Notes under the pieces: model-generated
What the model was told of the DNA's origin: nothing
What the model saw: only the letters and a program-made list of their open reading frames with translations
Databases searched by the model: none
DNA from: Castanea sativa
Taxonomy: Eukaryota; Streptophyta; Magnoliopsida; Fagales; Fagaceae
NCBI RefSeq assembly: GCF_040712315.1
Contig: NC_134013.1
Span: 88,170,001-88,234,000 of the forward strand
Length of the DNA stretch: 64,000 bases
Direction: 5' to 3'
Translations under genes and position numbers: made by a program
Shown here: positions 34,703 through 52,250 of the stretch, piece by piece
Layout: every line of letters begins with the position of its first letter
Position numbering within the stretch: the stretch's first letter is position 1

Positions 34703-36838
34703 ATGAGAGGGGCTGGTTTGTGGCAACTTGGGCAATCAATAACCCGCCGTCTTGCTCAGTCTGATAAGAAGACTGTAGCTCGTCGATACTTTGCTTCAGA
34801 AGCAGAGCTCAAAAAGACAGTTCTTTATGACTTCCATGTTGCCCATGGCGGGAAGATGGTGCCATTTGCTGGATGGAGCATGCCCATCCAGTACAAGGAC
34901 TCAATCATGGATTCTACTGTAAATTGTAGGCAGAATGGTAGCCTTTTTGATGTCTCCCATATGTGCGGGTTGAGCCTCAAGGGGAAGGACTGTGTACCTT
35001 TTCTTGAAAAGCTTGTCATTGCTGATGTTGCTGGGTTAACCCCCGGAGCTGGGACGCTTACTGTCTTTACAAATGAAAAGGGAGGAGCAATTGATGATTC
35101 AGTGATTACAAAGGTGAAGGATGATCACATATACCTGGTCGTCAATGCAGGGTGTAGGGATAAGGATCTGGCTCACATTGAAGAGCATATGAAGGCATTT
35201 AAGGCTAAAGGTGGGGATGTCTCATGGCACATACATGATGAGAGGTCTCTTCTAGCTCTCCAGGTCAATGCTAGATTCCTCATTCCATGTTCTCCTATGT
35301 CTTAAATTTTTGCCTTGGAATATGCATGTTAACTGCTACAGGCTTAATGCTTTTTGTTTCCTCAGCTGCTCAAAGTTGTTCTTATGTATGTCTTGATATA
35401 GTGTCTAAGGAAACTGTAAGGACTTATTTTCTTTTCTCCCTTAAAGGTATTTATCCATATTACATGGGTTGACTTCTTATAACATGATTGGCCCCGCTCA
35501 ATTGTTATGACAGATTATTGACATTAAGAGTGCTCCATACATTGAGTTTTTCCTTTGTTTTCTCAATTGTTCTTTTCCTTTTTTTGTTTCTCCTCATTTA
35601 TATAAAAAAATAAAATTCTCCTACAACAATATCATAAATAGTATTGCTGAAAGATGGTGGGGTTGATGTTGATTTGAAAGATGAAACTTATATAAAAAAA
35701 TGAATATTTTCTGGAAAGTTATTATTATTACAACTACTAAGAGATACTGGGTTTTATATTCAATTGAAACATGAATTATATTTGTGTATGAGCCATTTAA
35801 ACCATGTTGCTATGATTATGAGAAAGAAGTGGGCTTATGGTTTTACTTTGATTGAAAGATGGTGATTCTTTAGTTGGTTTATTGTTCCATTAAGTGAGAA
35901 AAGAGTTCTGTTTGATTTCTATGGTGCAGGGTCCTCTAGCTGCTCCAACTCTTCAGCACTTGACAAAAGAGGACTTGAGCAAGATTTACTTTGGGGATTT
36001 CAATATCTTGGATATCAATGGAGCGCACTGCTTTCTAACTAGGACAGGGTATATGTTTCTTTTTCAATTTCTTTTCTCTATTGACAATTTGTCTATATCA
36101 ATTTAGTCCCATAGTGATTAGTTACTGGGCTTGTATGCATTTCTCTATTGAATGAGAAGATGAATGAAGGATGATTAAGTTTTGTTTTGTACCTATCCAT
36201 CCAGAAATCATAACAAAACATTGTTATTGAGAGCATAGGGTGGCATGAAAGATAGATGATTATTCTTTCGTCTCTCTTATGAGATTTTCAGGTACACTGG
36301 TGAAGATGGTTTTGAAATCTCTGTGCCTTCAGAGAATGCAGTAGATCTTGCCAAAGCAATTTTGGAGAAATCTGAAGGGAAGGTAAGGTTGACTGGTCTA
36401 GGTGCTAGGGACAGTCTCCGACTTGAAGCTGGGCTCTGCTTATATGGTAATGACATGGAACAACATGTAACTCCTGTAGAGGCAGGACTCACATGGGCCA
36501 TAGGGAAGAGAAGAAGGGCTGAAGGTGGTTTTCTAGGTGCTGAGGTGATACTTAAGCAACTTGAATCCGGCCCACCTGTCAGGCGTGTTGGATTTTTCTC
36601 TTCAGGACCACCTCCCAGAAGCCACAGTGAGGTTCAGGATGACAAAGGAAAAAGCATTGGGGAAGTCACCAGTGGAGGATTTAGCCCTTGCCTTAAGAAG
36701 AATATAGCTATGGGGTATGTGAAATCTGGATCACACAAGGCAGGCACCAAAGTTAAGATTCTGATTCGAGGAAAGGCCTATGATGGGGTAGTCACGAAAA
36801 TGCCATTTGTGCCAACAAAATACTACAAGCCGGCTTAA
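34703..36838 (+). CDS. GDCST: Aminomethyltransferase, mitochondrial (glycine cleavage system T-protein)
   Basis: Three coding exons, 34703-35263, 35930-36048 and 36292-36838, all with GT-AG borders, give 408 residues, the usual length for plant T-proteins. Residues 1 to about 30 are an Arg/Ser/Ala-rich mitochondrial presequence ([21 protein letters not shown]). The GCV_T folate-binding domain follows with [13 protein letters not shown], the [11 protein letters not shown] motif, then [13 protein letters not shown] and [19 protein letters not shown]. The C-terminal domain ends with [32 protein letters not shown] and [14 protein letters not shown]. It takes the aminomethyl group carried on lipoylated H-protein and transfers the one-carbon unit to tetrahydrofolate, releasing ammonia. 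In leaves this is a core photorespiratory step in the mitochondrial matrix. All conserved blocks are open, so the gene should be functional. The likely Arabidopsis counterpart is At1g11860. Confidence 0.95.
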
Positions 36839-37379
36839 TTTATGCTTGGTATATCAACTCTAGGAATTTCTAATCGGTTCATTTTTTAACATGTTTTTGA
36901 TAAACTCGACTGCCAGTCTATTGTAAATTCTATTTTCTATTTGCAATAAAGCTGAGATGAAATGCAAAATTTTATTTTTGTCATTGCTTTATGAAGTTTT
37001 GTAATTACCAAAATAGTGTTATTTGGGATTTATAGAACATACTAAAATGCTGTAGGGGGAAGGGTAAAATACTAAAATGCTAGAGTGAGAGAGATGTCAG
37101 GCTAACCAAGAATCTTAAACTCAACCAAGGAATATAGTATAACAAGTCTAGTATATGCCACGCCAGTATTGAAGAACTTGCTGACGGGTCATACAACTGA
37201 AAAGCCCACCACTGAAATTGATTCATGAACGTTAAATCCTTATCTTAATGCTTCACCAAAACTAAATACAGCTTCACAGGAAAGGGATATCAGAAAGAGT
37301 TTGGGATTCTATCATTTGCTTTGTCTAGTATCTGGTCCTAAGTCAAACTAGCAGGAGTTGATTGATTGGAGTGTGGTTC

Positions 37380-37810
37380 ACCATAAGGGAAATGGCTTTA
37401 GATTAGTTAGTGTAAGTTAGCTTGGTGGGCAACTGTGTACCATTTGTGGAATCAAAGAAATGCTATCATCCATGCAAGGGGGTTCTACACTAAAGAACAA
37501 CACATTAGAGTCATTAAGAAGGCCAAATGTTATTGAAAGACTCAATTTTGAACTGTGTTCTTTGCTGTGGATGGGGGGATCAATACTGCCTTATTATACA
37601 GAGGCCCAGCTGGAATTAATTGAGTGTCTATGGTTTGAATTATAATCAGTCCACTGGTACTTGTTTGGTTCTGTTCATGTAAAGTGTGTGCCTGTTCACA
37701 GATTGGTGCTGCAGGTAGCTTCTGCAGTAGTGTTATTCTGTTTTCCTGTTGGTCTGTATTGGCAGGGTATCTTTATTCAATGAAATTACTGATTCTTTCA
37801 AATATGTAAT
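37380..37810 (+). mobile_element. LINE 3'-end fragment
   Basis: One frame reads WWATVYHLWNQRNAIIHARG, then EQHIRVIKKAKCY-stop, which is the zf-RVT-end region of plant LINE ORF2. The sequence beyond it (GATTGGTGCTGCAGGTAGC, TTTTCCTGTTGGTCTG) looks like the 3' tail of such elements. It carries stops and no RNase H domain. The ends are approximate. Confidence 0.6.
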
Positions 37811-38696
37811 ATCAGATAAAAAGACATCTAATGGTTTAATTATTAGACAAAATTATGATATTACACGTAAATGTTATACATACCTCATGCTCTTCATCCT
37901 TGCCTAAAAAAAGAAAACGCTTTTAAGGGAAGAAATACAGATGAAACAAACACAAAGTACTAGAGTTCAAAATGTTTTGCATATACACCTAATGTTTTGT
38001 TTCCCCATATATTCAAACAACTTCAACAGCTAAAGGCAACGAATTGGGGAACAGATATTCTTCTTCCAACTGAAGGTTACGAATTACAGAAAATAATTTA
38101 TTCTCCAGGGATCCGGTATGCAAATCCAGAGCTGAGAGCTCCATGCCATGTTGCCATTCATCATGAAGTAAATTCCACAGCACCTATCATATAACAACAC
38201 AGTCAAGCATTGCATTGCCAAACTCCCTTATTGACAGATATTTTATAGCCTGCACTCAGATCAGTGTTCTAACGAATCAGTGCAAGTGTAACCCAAATTT
38301 CAGGTTAAAATATCGTTATCTGCCATGTGCCAACCAACTTGTGGAAACAAGCCAATAATGTACACATACACCATTTGTTGTGCTCAACTGCTAAAGACAT
38401 ACAATAAATACCTACTACTATCTTCATTATTTTGAGTATTTCATATTTTGGATCTAGAAGATCTTTTTTTTTTTTTTGGTATAGATGCGTGTGGTAATTA
38501 TAAATTGTATGTAATTACTTAACTCTAAAAAGCACATAACTACGAGCTAAAAAAAAACTAACACTATCATTTATATGCAGAATATTTTTTTTTTGTAAGA
38601 AAATTTATACCTAGAATAATTTGAAGACTTCTTTTACATTTTATGTACTTATTAGAAATTTTTTACATGGAAAAGAATATTATATAAGTGTGTATA

Positions 38697-38885
38697 TGGA
38701 CTGAAGTGGACTAAAATGGACCAAATTGGACCCAAATAAACTAAATGGACCGAAGTAGACGAAAATGGATTGAATGGGCCTAAGTTGACTAAATTGGACC
38801 GAAGTAAACCAAACTAGATTGAATGGACCGAAGTGGACTAAAATAGATCAAATTGCACCGAAATAGACCAAACTGGACCAAAATG
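38697..38885. repeat. Degenerate TGGACCAAA minisatellite, third locus
   Basis: About sixteen degenerate 11-12-bp units of the form TGGACYRAANTG, as at 17711 and 20193, but here without the rest of that repeat. Confidence 0.75.
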
Positions 38886-40429
38886 CAATGTTGATGCTGC
38901 TCAACAAGACAATAAATTATATTATATACTTGAGTTTTTTGATATTATATAGATATAGTTTAAAGATATTATATAGATATAGTTTTAAAATAAATGTGTA
39001 TGAAATGTGCAATAGGAAGCGTATAATATTATTTTCCCATAATACAATACTGTGGAATATTTAGCAAATTGTGCATTATTGGTCTCACCACTAAAAAGTG
39101 GGTAGGAGAGGGAGGGAGGTGGTATCTACTATTTAGCCAAATAGTAACTTTATCACATTCACTGATATAACTAATATGTGCAAGAATCTTTAAAAGTACT
39201 GACATTCAGGCCCTGAAGAGTCTTCAATAAATAAGAAAAGATAAAATTTGAAGCAAAGTCCTATGCTAGACATATGTAACTAAGAAAATATAACACCTTT
39301 TCAAAGTTATCCTACGTTTCCAACTCCTCTACTTTCTTTGGATGCCGTCTCTTAACTATTTACCACCCTAATACCATCTCGTGACTTGTGCATATAATTG
39401 TCACAAATTCACAATGCAATTAAGAATTTATGACCGATTATCAAAAAAAAAATTAAGAATTTAAGACCAACTATTTACATATGTAAAGGAATTCAAGTTC
39501 TTTAATAAGATTCAATTTTAGCCCACTATTAAAACTAGCTGGTGAGGGTGGAAATCATGATGACAGGAGCAGCACAACTAGTACCCTAACCACAAATCAA
39601 TTTTTGGTTTATGTATAAGAAAAAAAGACGAAACTTAGGTACAGTATTTTCAGTGTTGTTTCTTAGATTCACCGTTAAGATTCAACCATGCGGCTACTTA
39701 ACTAAAAAATATATTTCTATCTAATGAGAAAAAATTCACTTGACAGAATCTTAAGAAGAGTATCTAAGTCTTGTAAAAAAAAAAAAACATCAACAGTATT
39801 AATTATCATTTATACTTAGGGAACAAATTGAATATTTTTGAAAATACTCGGTAGTGTTTGGATTTAACCCAAATATTTGGGGTGCTTTTCTATTTTAACC
39901 CCGTAAAAGTACAACTTATATATATAAAATAAAATAATTACTTAAAAGAAAGTTTTTAATATTTTCATCCGTTAGTTCTTTTGGGTGTAGTAGTTATTAA
40001 CTTATAAAATCTTGAGTTTGAATTGTATTAGATGACTTGGGTTTTAAACTTTCATTTTAATTATTAGTAACTTAAGTTTTTTTTTAAAAAATATTTACAT
40101 ATTTATGTTATAATTTTTTAAACTTATTATTTTTATTTTCTATTTAACCCTACGATTTGTCCATTATTGATTAGTGTTTGGCTGAAAGTTTTGCAACTCA
40201 AAAAAAAAAAAAAAAAAAGAGAGAGGAAAAAAAAATATATATATATATACCAATTATTTTAATTTTTTGGGGGAGAGGAAATACCCATTAAGTAAAGGCA
40301 CCGTACAAATTAATTCTACATAGACATGAACAAACAACTGACCTCAAACCTTTTCCTAGCTTCGCTCTGTTACTTTAAAATCAATCTCTGTCTCTCTGTC
40401 TCTCTCTCTCTTCGAAGACTCTGAGTTCT

Positions 40430-40445
40430 AAACCCTAACCCTAAA
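40430..40445 (+). promoter_or_regulatory. Telo-box in the YY1 gene leader
   Basis: AAACCCTAACCCTAAA lies 70-85 bp before the ATG, in a CT-rich leader. Telo-boxes are common in promoters and leaders of plant translation and growth genes. Confidence 0.6.
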
Positions 40446-40514
40446 ATTCCAACGGAATCGAAAAAAATCGTCGATAATTTCACAGAGCTCCCACGTTTGA
40501 ATGCGCACAAAGCT

Positions 40515-44997
<4,483 letters not shown>

Positions 44998-47270
44998 ATC
45001 TTCATCATTGCACCTGTTATGTAGCATACTTTTTCACCCTTTTTTCCCCTCTTTATTTGTTTATTTTTTTGAATTGGCAATGGGCATTAATACCCATTTT
45101 CTGTTCGAAGCATATAAAGAAATGATAAAATACGAGTAAAATTATAATTTCAAATTGATGTATCATATTATCCTCCCCGCCCTCTTTTTCATACTGTCAA
45201 GAATTTCTGGTATGTTTATATTACATTCCTGTTCCCAGCCCTGAATTTTCTCCCCTGTTTTTGATTCTCTGAAATTGGCTCATGTTTGCTCAGTGGTTAT
45301 GCATGAAATTCTGGATGTTGGAATTGAGTGGTCAAATTATTGTAGGCAAGGTTTGTTACAACTGCCTGTTATTGAACCGTGGATTTGAATGAGCTCATGG
45401 CGTTAATTTTAAGTTTCGACGGATACTAGTACTGTATTCGATAGGTAGGCTAATTTGAAAGATGGATGAACATTTGATTAAAGAACTTTCGTGGTGATTT
45501 TTCAGCAAGTTGAACCATATTGATTTTTAATACTTGAATTGACTGCAACTGGTTAGCTTATAGCCTGGCTGAAAATCTAGAGATGGACTTTCACATAAAA
45601 CAATATTATTGGGGTGTTTGTGTTCCATTAGAAAACCTCTAGGGTTAAGTATTACTCAATTAAACCTTTCACAATTCTTTTTTGTTTTATTTTAAATAGG
45701 GGTATTACACAATCAAATGGTTTACAAGGAAAACAATATCACAAAGCGGTTAAGTATTACATTCAAAACTTTAAAGGTGTTTCATGTTGGAGTAGAAACC
45801 ACATGTATAAGGCATTTGGTTTGCTGAGATGTGGCCTTAATGTGATGTATATTATAATAACGTAATATTAAGGTTTTTGGTTTATTTTATTTTTTCTAAC
45901 ATTACTGTATTCTAAAATTACAAAATATATTACATTACCTTAATCTCATCATCCTCTTAAACAATGTAATGTTGTATTCTTGTATTAAGATTACATTAAT
46001 GTAAGTTTACAATAATGTAAAATCAAGATGAACCAAACGCCCAGTATTTTGTGTATTTAACGTATTGTAATTTTATGTTTTGATGAAAAGTTAAAAACAT
46101 CACTGTATGTTTTTGTTAAATAACTTAAAGTAAACTTTTTTTTTCCCTTTTTTTCTTATTATATCTTTTATAATTAAATTTAATTATATTATTAAAATTT
46201 TTATTATGTTTACAACTTTACATATGATTTCTATTAGTATACCTATAGTTTTTTAAAAAATACTTCTTGAAATATATATATATACACACACACACAATTT
46301 TTGAACAGATTTTAAGCTAAAATTACAAAATGGTTTCAAAAAACTATCTCGTGGTATCAGAACATCTCCCATATTAGAGCATCTCTAACATCATTTGTAT
46401 CCCTCCCCCCTCTCCAAGTTTTACATTCTTTCACCCAAAACCTTGCTCCAGCATATTCTTTCAAGACTCTCTAATCTAATAGCATGCTACTTTCAAAAAT
46501 AATTCTACAAAATAGTATAATATCAGTATTTCACAAAAATATTAGACTAAAATTTGATTGTTTTCATAATATAAGTTTAACTTATCATTTTAAGTTTAAG
46601 TTTGTTTTCATTTTGGTTTCTTATCAGTATAAGTTTAACTTATCAATATAATATCAGTTTAAGTTTGCTTTCATTTTGGTTTCTTACATTTAAGATTTTT
46701 TATTTCAACTTATCAAATTTGATTCTCTTTTCAAAATGGTCATTTTATTTATCTTCATGACTGATTTAACTATTACCAACAAAACAATGTCATTTTTATT
46801 GGTTTTGCTCTCTAAATAGCCAAATTAATCACAAATACGATACACAACCAATTATTTAGAAAACAAAATTAAACTTGGTGAATCAAAACGAAAACAATCC
46901 TAGACGGTATAATGTAGAATATATTTATTTTCTCATTAATAGCTTGAAAAGTGGTTTTATGTTTAGAATCACCAAAACATTCATGCCTTATCATTATCAT
47001 CATCATTAGTATTTTGATTGATAATAACATGGCCTATCTTGATCCCTAAGATTTAAAATTTAAAAAAAAAAAAAGATTTTTGCAAGGGGTAGCTTTAGCT
47101 TAGCGAGTGAATTTTGATAGAATATTCCGTACAAGACTATAACTACGAGGTACAAATCCACAAAACAAAAAAAAAAAATATAGGGGAGGATTTTGTTTTT
47201 GTTTTGTTTTGTTTTTGAGGGTTTTAACAACAGGGCTTTGCAAACAACAACCTAAGCTTAGCAAAAGTAG
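44998..47270. other. Intergenic region between YY1 and UBLCP1 genes
   Basis: YY1 3' UTR, then AT-rich DNA with a MITE (45811-46042), an incomplete MITE-like piece near 46370-46500 and AT/AC runs. No gene. Confidence 0.5.
45811..46042. mobile_element. MITE with GGCRTTTGGTT ends
   Basis: The left end GGCATTTGGTTTGCTGAGAT and the reverse complement of the right end (GGGCGTTTGGTTCATCTTGA) are inverted around an AT-rich core with repeated TAATGTAA words. It is non-coding. The target duplication is unclear. Confidence 0.55.
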
Positions 47271-47276
47271 CAATCA

Positions 47277-50200
47277 ATGGCAGCTTCAGCTTCTGCTTCG
47301 GCTTCGGCTTCGGCTTCGACAGCAACATCATCGTCAGTGCCAGAGGAAGAGCTGACGCTGACAGTGAAATGGAGTGGGAAGGAGTACACGGTCCGAGTTT
47401 GTGGGGACGACTCAGTGGGCGAGTTGAAACGCCGAATCTGTGAGTTAACCACCGTGTTGCCCAAACGCCAAAAGCTTCTGTACCCAAAACTCATTGCCTC
47501 AAGACTCGCCGATGACTCTGTTTTGCTCTCTCAACTCCCCCTCAAGTCTTCTCTTAAGATGACCATGATTGGGTAATTAAATTTCACTACCTTGATTTCC
47601 TATTTGAATACAAAAATGACAAAAAAATCTTTTCTTTTAGGGTGGCAATTTGTGATAGAAATTGGAAAGGTTGTGGTTTTTTTTTTGAGAAGGAATGAAA
47701 AAAGGGTAAGTGTTTGATAATGGGTTTCTTTTACTGGGTCTAGATGGTAGTGTTTTTATTGTAGCAATTGTTGGGGGGTTGTTTGTCATTGGAAGTGAGC
47801 AAGTTAGAGGCTTTTTGCTACATGGGTTTCTTTTTCTTTTTTTTGGTTGGTTAAATCAATTGGTTTTATTTTATGGGCAAAGCTTAGTTACAGTTCCTTA
47901 GGTGCTATATGTTAGGTTCCCCAATTGAATCCAAGCAAAGTGTTGTGTTTGTCCTTGGGGAAGATATTGTTGTCTATGTTGTATTGGTCAATGCAATCAT
48001 GTGTTTGGGAAACCTAAAGAATAGGACTATATTCATGACATTTGATTATAGACATCACCTGGATTTAAGTTTTTTCTTTTTGTTAGATTGCGTACCTTTG
48101 TGGTAAAATCCTAAAACATGAAAGTAGAAGCATTTCTTCAAAGGAAGATTCAGAAGGACCATATTCATGAATCAATAGATGTATTTTTCTGTTTAATGGT
48201 TGCTGAAACAACACCCGTTTGAGTTTTATGCAAGAGCTACTAATCCAAGGGTGTTAAATCTTTTTATTTTTCTAGTCTTTTATAAGTAAATGATTTAATT
48301 GGAAAAGGAAAAGACAATGACACATTTAAGGATTTGTACAGTCCCTTTTCATAGAATACAAATCACAAAGAAACAGAATCAATAAAATCAACGAATGATA
48401 TTGAAGGGATGTTGCCCAGGGCACCCATCCAATCATACAAAGACTGCAAAATATGCTCTTTGATTACAAAATGTAGGATGCTTAACTCCATCAAAGACCT
48501 TGTTTCGTTAGTACACAACAAATGACGCACAGAGGCATGGCTTGCCACACCTTAGCTGCTTTGTGCAATAAAATCATCCTTGCCAATGCTCCAAAAGCTC
48601 ATATGCAAATTTGGGCATCACCTAAACTAGCCCAAAGGCCCCAAACAGTGTGAAGATGAAAGGCTAAATATCTGTTGCCAAAGAATACTGAAATACCAAG
48701 TGATCAATAAATTCCCCAGATATTTTTTATGTAAAACACCAATCAACTATCAACAGATGCCCAAATCTGTTGTAGATTACTAGATTTGCTCTTGTAGAGT
48801 ATGGCGTGTGCACATAAATTTGGTGGTGTATATTTTTTATTTCTTTAGAAAAGTGCTGGGGTTTAGAAGCAACTGGTGCATAATATTGTGTTTTTGACAC
48901 TATATTGGTGTAACATTTTTTAATTTTTCAATTTTTTTTTTGTTGATTTCTAGAACATTACTCCAAAATTACATTTAAGGTGCTATTAAAACTGAAAAAT
49001 AAATTAAAGTAATGACATGTATAATTGTTATTGATGAGCGATTCAGTCAAGTGCTGACTGCTGAGATTTGCCATGTCGTTTGGATTTTTGAACAAAGTAA
49101 TTACTTTGTATTGATATTGAGTTCAACTGAATCTCCAGTACCATTGAAGATGATCTACTTGTGGAGCAAGTTGACTCTCCAGAGGTTATTGATGATTTCG
49201 AACTTGGGAATGAGGAAGGTGTTGAAGTTCAAATTAAAGATAAAGATGTGAATAAGCAAAAATTGAGGAGACGTATTGATCAATACAAGGTCAGTTATTT
49301 TATTTTTTTCCCCTCTTCCTATAAGAAATCTTGTTGCAGACACAAGTTACGGGCCTCTAATTGCCCATACATATGGGCATGGACGCAAAAAGAAAATGGC
49401 CTGACTTGTGGCTTATAGATGGAGCTGCTAATAACTAGGGCCTAAGGCCTATTGCTTAATGATTAGGATTATTTTATGTGATTGGTTACTTCCTTTTCCT
49501 ATTTGGCTTAGGAATATAATTCGTTTTCTAGGTTAGTAAAATTATTTCCTATTCCCACCAAGAGAGTTTGGAAATCTATTTAAGGAACCCAGGATTCAGA
49601 TTTGTTTTGCGATTTGGTTGATTAATAAAATTTCTCTTGGAAATATTCCAATTGTTTGGTATTTGATTCCTTTATTTTTACTTATTTATTTATTGTGGAA
49701 TTGTCCTGCATCAGTAAGAGGATATTGTATTGTGTTGTAACAGACTGCAAGTTGCTTGTTGGTAGATGGTGAGGAATGATTGTAACAGACCCCTGCTGAC
49801 ACTTTACATTGCATGCATATTTAAGCATAGTATGGTATTGAACAAACTGCCCTGCTTGTTGCTAACCTTGGTGATGATGTTAACTTTCTCATTTGTTGAA
49901 TTGTAGATTGAACTTAAGAATCCATGTCGTGAAGGAAAAAAGCTGCTTGTTCTAGATATTGATTATACTCTATTTGATCACAGATCAACAGCTGAGAACC
50001 CACTTGAACTTATGCGGCCTTGTAAGTAGTCTGTTTGTTGCATGTTGTAATTTTTATTTGCATGTTCAACTCAAAGTTAATTCCGATATTTTCTTGTACA
50101 GATCTACATGAGTTTCTTACAGCTGCTTATGCAGAGTATGATATCATGATATGGTCCGCAACGAGGTCAGATTTTCACTTTATGTCCCCTAGGCCCCCAA

Positions 50201-52212
50201 ATTCTTGTATTAATTTAATGCCATGGAAAGAGAAAATCATTCTCTTTTTAGCGTTTCTCATAACTGATTCAGCAAGCTCTCACTAATTAAAGTATTTGGT
50301 ATCTGCAACTGTTTCTTTTGGCTCAAATGTTACAAGGCATTCCTACCAAATATGCCCATGTGTATGAGGCTTTTTAATGATGTTTTCAAGAATCGTAATC
50401 ATTATTTATGGAATTAATAGCATTAAATGATTGGCTTAGGTAATCAGATATATGAACCTAAATGCTAGAATATATATCCTTTCTACAGCATCAAGTGGGT
50501 TGAGCTAAAGATGGGACAGCTTGGGGTACTCAGCAATCCTAACTACAAAATCACAGCTCTTCTAGACCACTTAGCAATGATCACCGTGCAATCAGATTCT
50601 CGTGGTATCTTTGATTGCAAGCCACTAGGCTTGATTTGGGCTCAGTTCCCTGAGGTAAAACCATAATAGAATGTTTTAATTATCTCCATTTGCTTCTTTG
50701 TCTAAATTGTTTAAAGGTTGCTTCCACTGTCATAAAATTGTATGATGAAAGAAAGATAAAGAGAATGAGAGAGCCTTCCACAAATATTGGCTGGCTCACA
50801 CATACACACACTAATGCACAAGTAACCCAACTCACTTACCACTGCCCCTCAAACTATAGCAAAGATATCCATCATGCTCCGCTTGTTCCAGAGATTTGAA
50901 AATGATTCTTAATGCTTTTGTGAAAAGATCCGTCAACTAACCACGGCTTGGATGTTGCAATTTGCTCCTCCTTACAAGTCTCACACAAAATGATGATCAC
51001 TTTCATTGTCTTTGGGTCTCTAGCAAATCTTGAGTATATTCATTACTCCTTTAGCATCACAAAATATCTTCATGTGCTTCTTATTGGAAAAGCACATCTT
51101 CTACAAGACAAATCTCACCTATTGTATGGGTCATTCCTGTTCTCCACTTCTACACTAGATCTTACCACCAATTTTTCTACTTTCTCCTCCCATTAACACA
51201 ATTATCTCCCTCAAAAGTGCAGAAATCCTAAAATAGACCTCTCATCGAGATGATCAATCGTCCATACTCCTTTCTAGATTTGAACAGCCAACAAAATCAA
51301 GGTTATTGGAGGTTAAGAGCACTAAATACTTCTGAGAAGCTTCCATTATATACCCTAGAAAAGAAAAGAGATAAAAGAAAAATACTATTGCTTTTGAGCT
51401 TGCATGATCTGGCTAACTACTTCCAGTATAAAGAATTGATGTTAGGTTGAGTCATGATTGAATAAAGAAACTTCTCCACAAACCTTCTTTACCTTTCAGA
51501 ATCCGCAAATACGTTACCCTCTCTACTAAATGTAGGAGGGGGATCCATTGGGTTGGCATCCAACAAGACCTGTCTCAACAAGGAAGGTCAGTCACATACT
51601 TTGTGAGAGAGAGATACACTTAGTTTTGTACCTTGCTACTTCAATGCCAAGAAAGTACCTTTGTTATCTTAAATCCACATGAAAATATCAACTCAGAACG
51701 GCCTTCAAGACCCTAGTACCCTACTACCATCTGCATTACTGCTAGTTATCACCTAGGTTGCACCGACACGGCATTTTTGCCAACGTACCGGTACGACTCT
51801 CCGGACTCCGGTGTCCGAGCGGTGTCGGTTTTTTTTTTTTTTTTTTCCGCTTCTCTGACACGGCCCCGACGCGGTAGACACGCCAGCAGTGGGAGAAAAA
51901 AAAAAAAAAAAAACAGAAACCCACAGCCCAGAAACCCACCGGTGTCCAAGTTCCCTCTGCCCGCTGCCCTCTGTCCCTCGCCGGAGCTACATCAGACCGA
52001 TCGGCGAGTCGGCGAGCTCCCTTTGTTCCTTCCGATCTCTCTCTCTCTCGGCGTGGACAGATCTGATCTTCTCTTCTTCTTCTCTCTGTTTCGCGATTTT
52101 GTTTTTCTTTCATCTACTGACCCTTCACTTGGTGTACTGGCGTGCTATGTTTTTAGTTATAACATCAAAACTTTTTTTTTTTTTTTTTAAAATCCCACTC
52201 ACTGTTATACAG

Positions 52213-52250
<38 letters not shown>

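Larger units (their letters stand above)
36839..40400. other. Intergenic region between T-protein and YY1 genes
   Basis: The 3' UTR of the T-protein gene occupies the first 100-150 bp, with candidate AATAAA at about 36946. A LINE fragment lies at 37380-37810 and a minisatellite at 38697-38885. The rest is AT-rich with no recognised gene. Confidence 0.5.

Noticed and set aside
40430..40445. Interstitial telomere repeat (CCCTAAA)
   Set aside because: Only two units in a gene leader; better explained as a telo-box.
47224..47494. Minus-strand frames opposite UBLCP1 exon 1
   Set aside because: Antisense shadows of the Ala-Ser repeat and ubiquitin-like domain.
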